32,948 bases of DNA, from positions 1-32,948 of the forward strand of contig JAFGXN010000120.1 of NCBI GenBank assembly GCA_016936615.1, given 5' to 3'. This document shows positions 32,948 through 32,948 of the stretch, in pieces. The first letter of the stretch is position 1; every line of letters begins with the position of its first letter. The stretch is from Spirochaetales bacterium (lineage in GTDB: Bacteria; Spirochaetota; Spirochaetia; JAFGXN01). A model generated the notes under the pieces. The model saw only the letters and a program-made list of their open reading frames with translations, did not search any database and had not been told where the DNA came from. Position numbers and translations under genes: made by a program.

Positions 32948-32948
32948 G

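Overview
The window is AT-rich chromosomal DNA and most likely comes from a spirochaete, probably related to Treponema/Spirochaeta. The evidence is the gene order dnaG - rpoD - Zn-ribbon protein - TPR protein - mreB - mreC - mreD - mrdA - rodA, which I recall from Treponema; cmk placed directly before rpsA (fused in Treponema, separate here); lipoproteins with short, loose lipoboxes; and a large OmpA-family surface protein. The species cannot be named from the sequence alone.

Left half, + strand (178-10735): rpe, a membrane TPR protein and dtd form a tight group. recA then has its own -10 element and strong ribosome site, and is followed by scpA, scpB, an RluB/RsuA-type pseudouridine synthase, cmk and rpsA, all within a few bases of each other or overlapping (recombination, chromosome condensation, rRNA modification, CMP kinase, ribosomal protein S1). 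A hairpin follows rpsA. Next come a second membrane TPR protein, a lipoprotein, a 91-residue membrane protein, and a separate mazG.

Convergent junction (10735-10855): the + strand and - strand blocks meet at six copies of the palindrome ATGCAT, spaced 20-25 bp apart. Four of them form two perfect hairpins with 12-nt loops.

Right half, - strand, read from right to left (30413 down to 10871): a YkgJ-type Cys-cluster protein, a 53-residue ORF, a 1411-residue outer-membrane protein (barrel, about eight FlgD-like Ig repeats, OmpA), mltG, dnaG, rpoD, a coiled-coil Zn-ribbon protein, the RNase P RNA gene, a membrane TPR protein, mreB, mreC, mreD, mrdA (PBP2), rodA and a two-part radical SAM protein. 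This places the replication primase, the main sigma factor, RNase P and the whole lateral-wall elongation machine in one transcriptional direction, together with a wall-anchoring outer-membrane protein and a glycan-strand terminase.

Right edge (30435-32948): a tRNA-Thr/tRNA-Tyr pair with promoter and terminator, a GC-rich block of inverted repeats unlike its surroundings, two exported proteins of unknown function (one a lipoprotein with a TTG start), an ORF split by one in-frame TGA, and the 3' end of a gene running in from outside. This is the only part that looks like accessory or decaying DNA. The rest is conserved core genome; I found no defence system, CRISPR array, insertion sequence or prophage.
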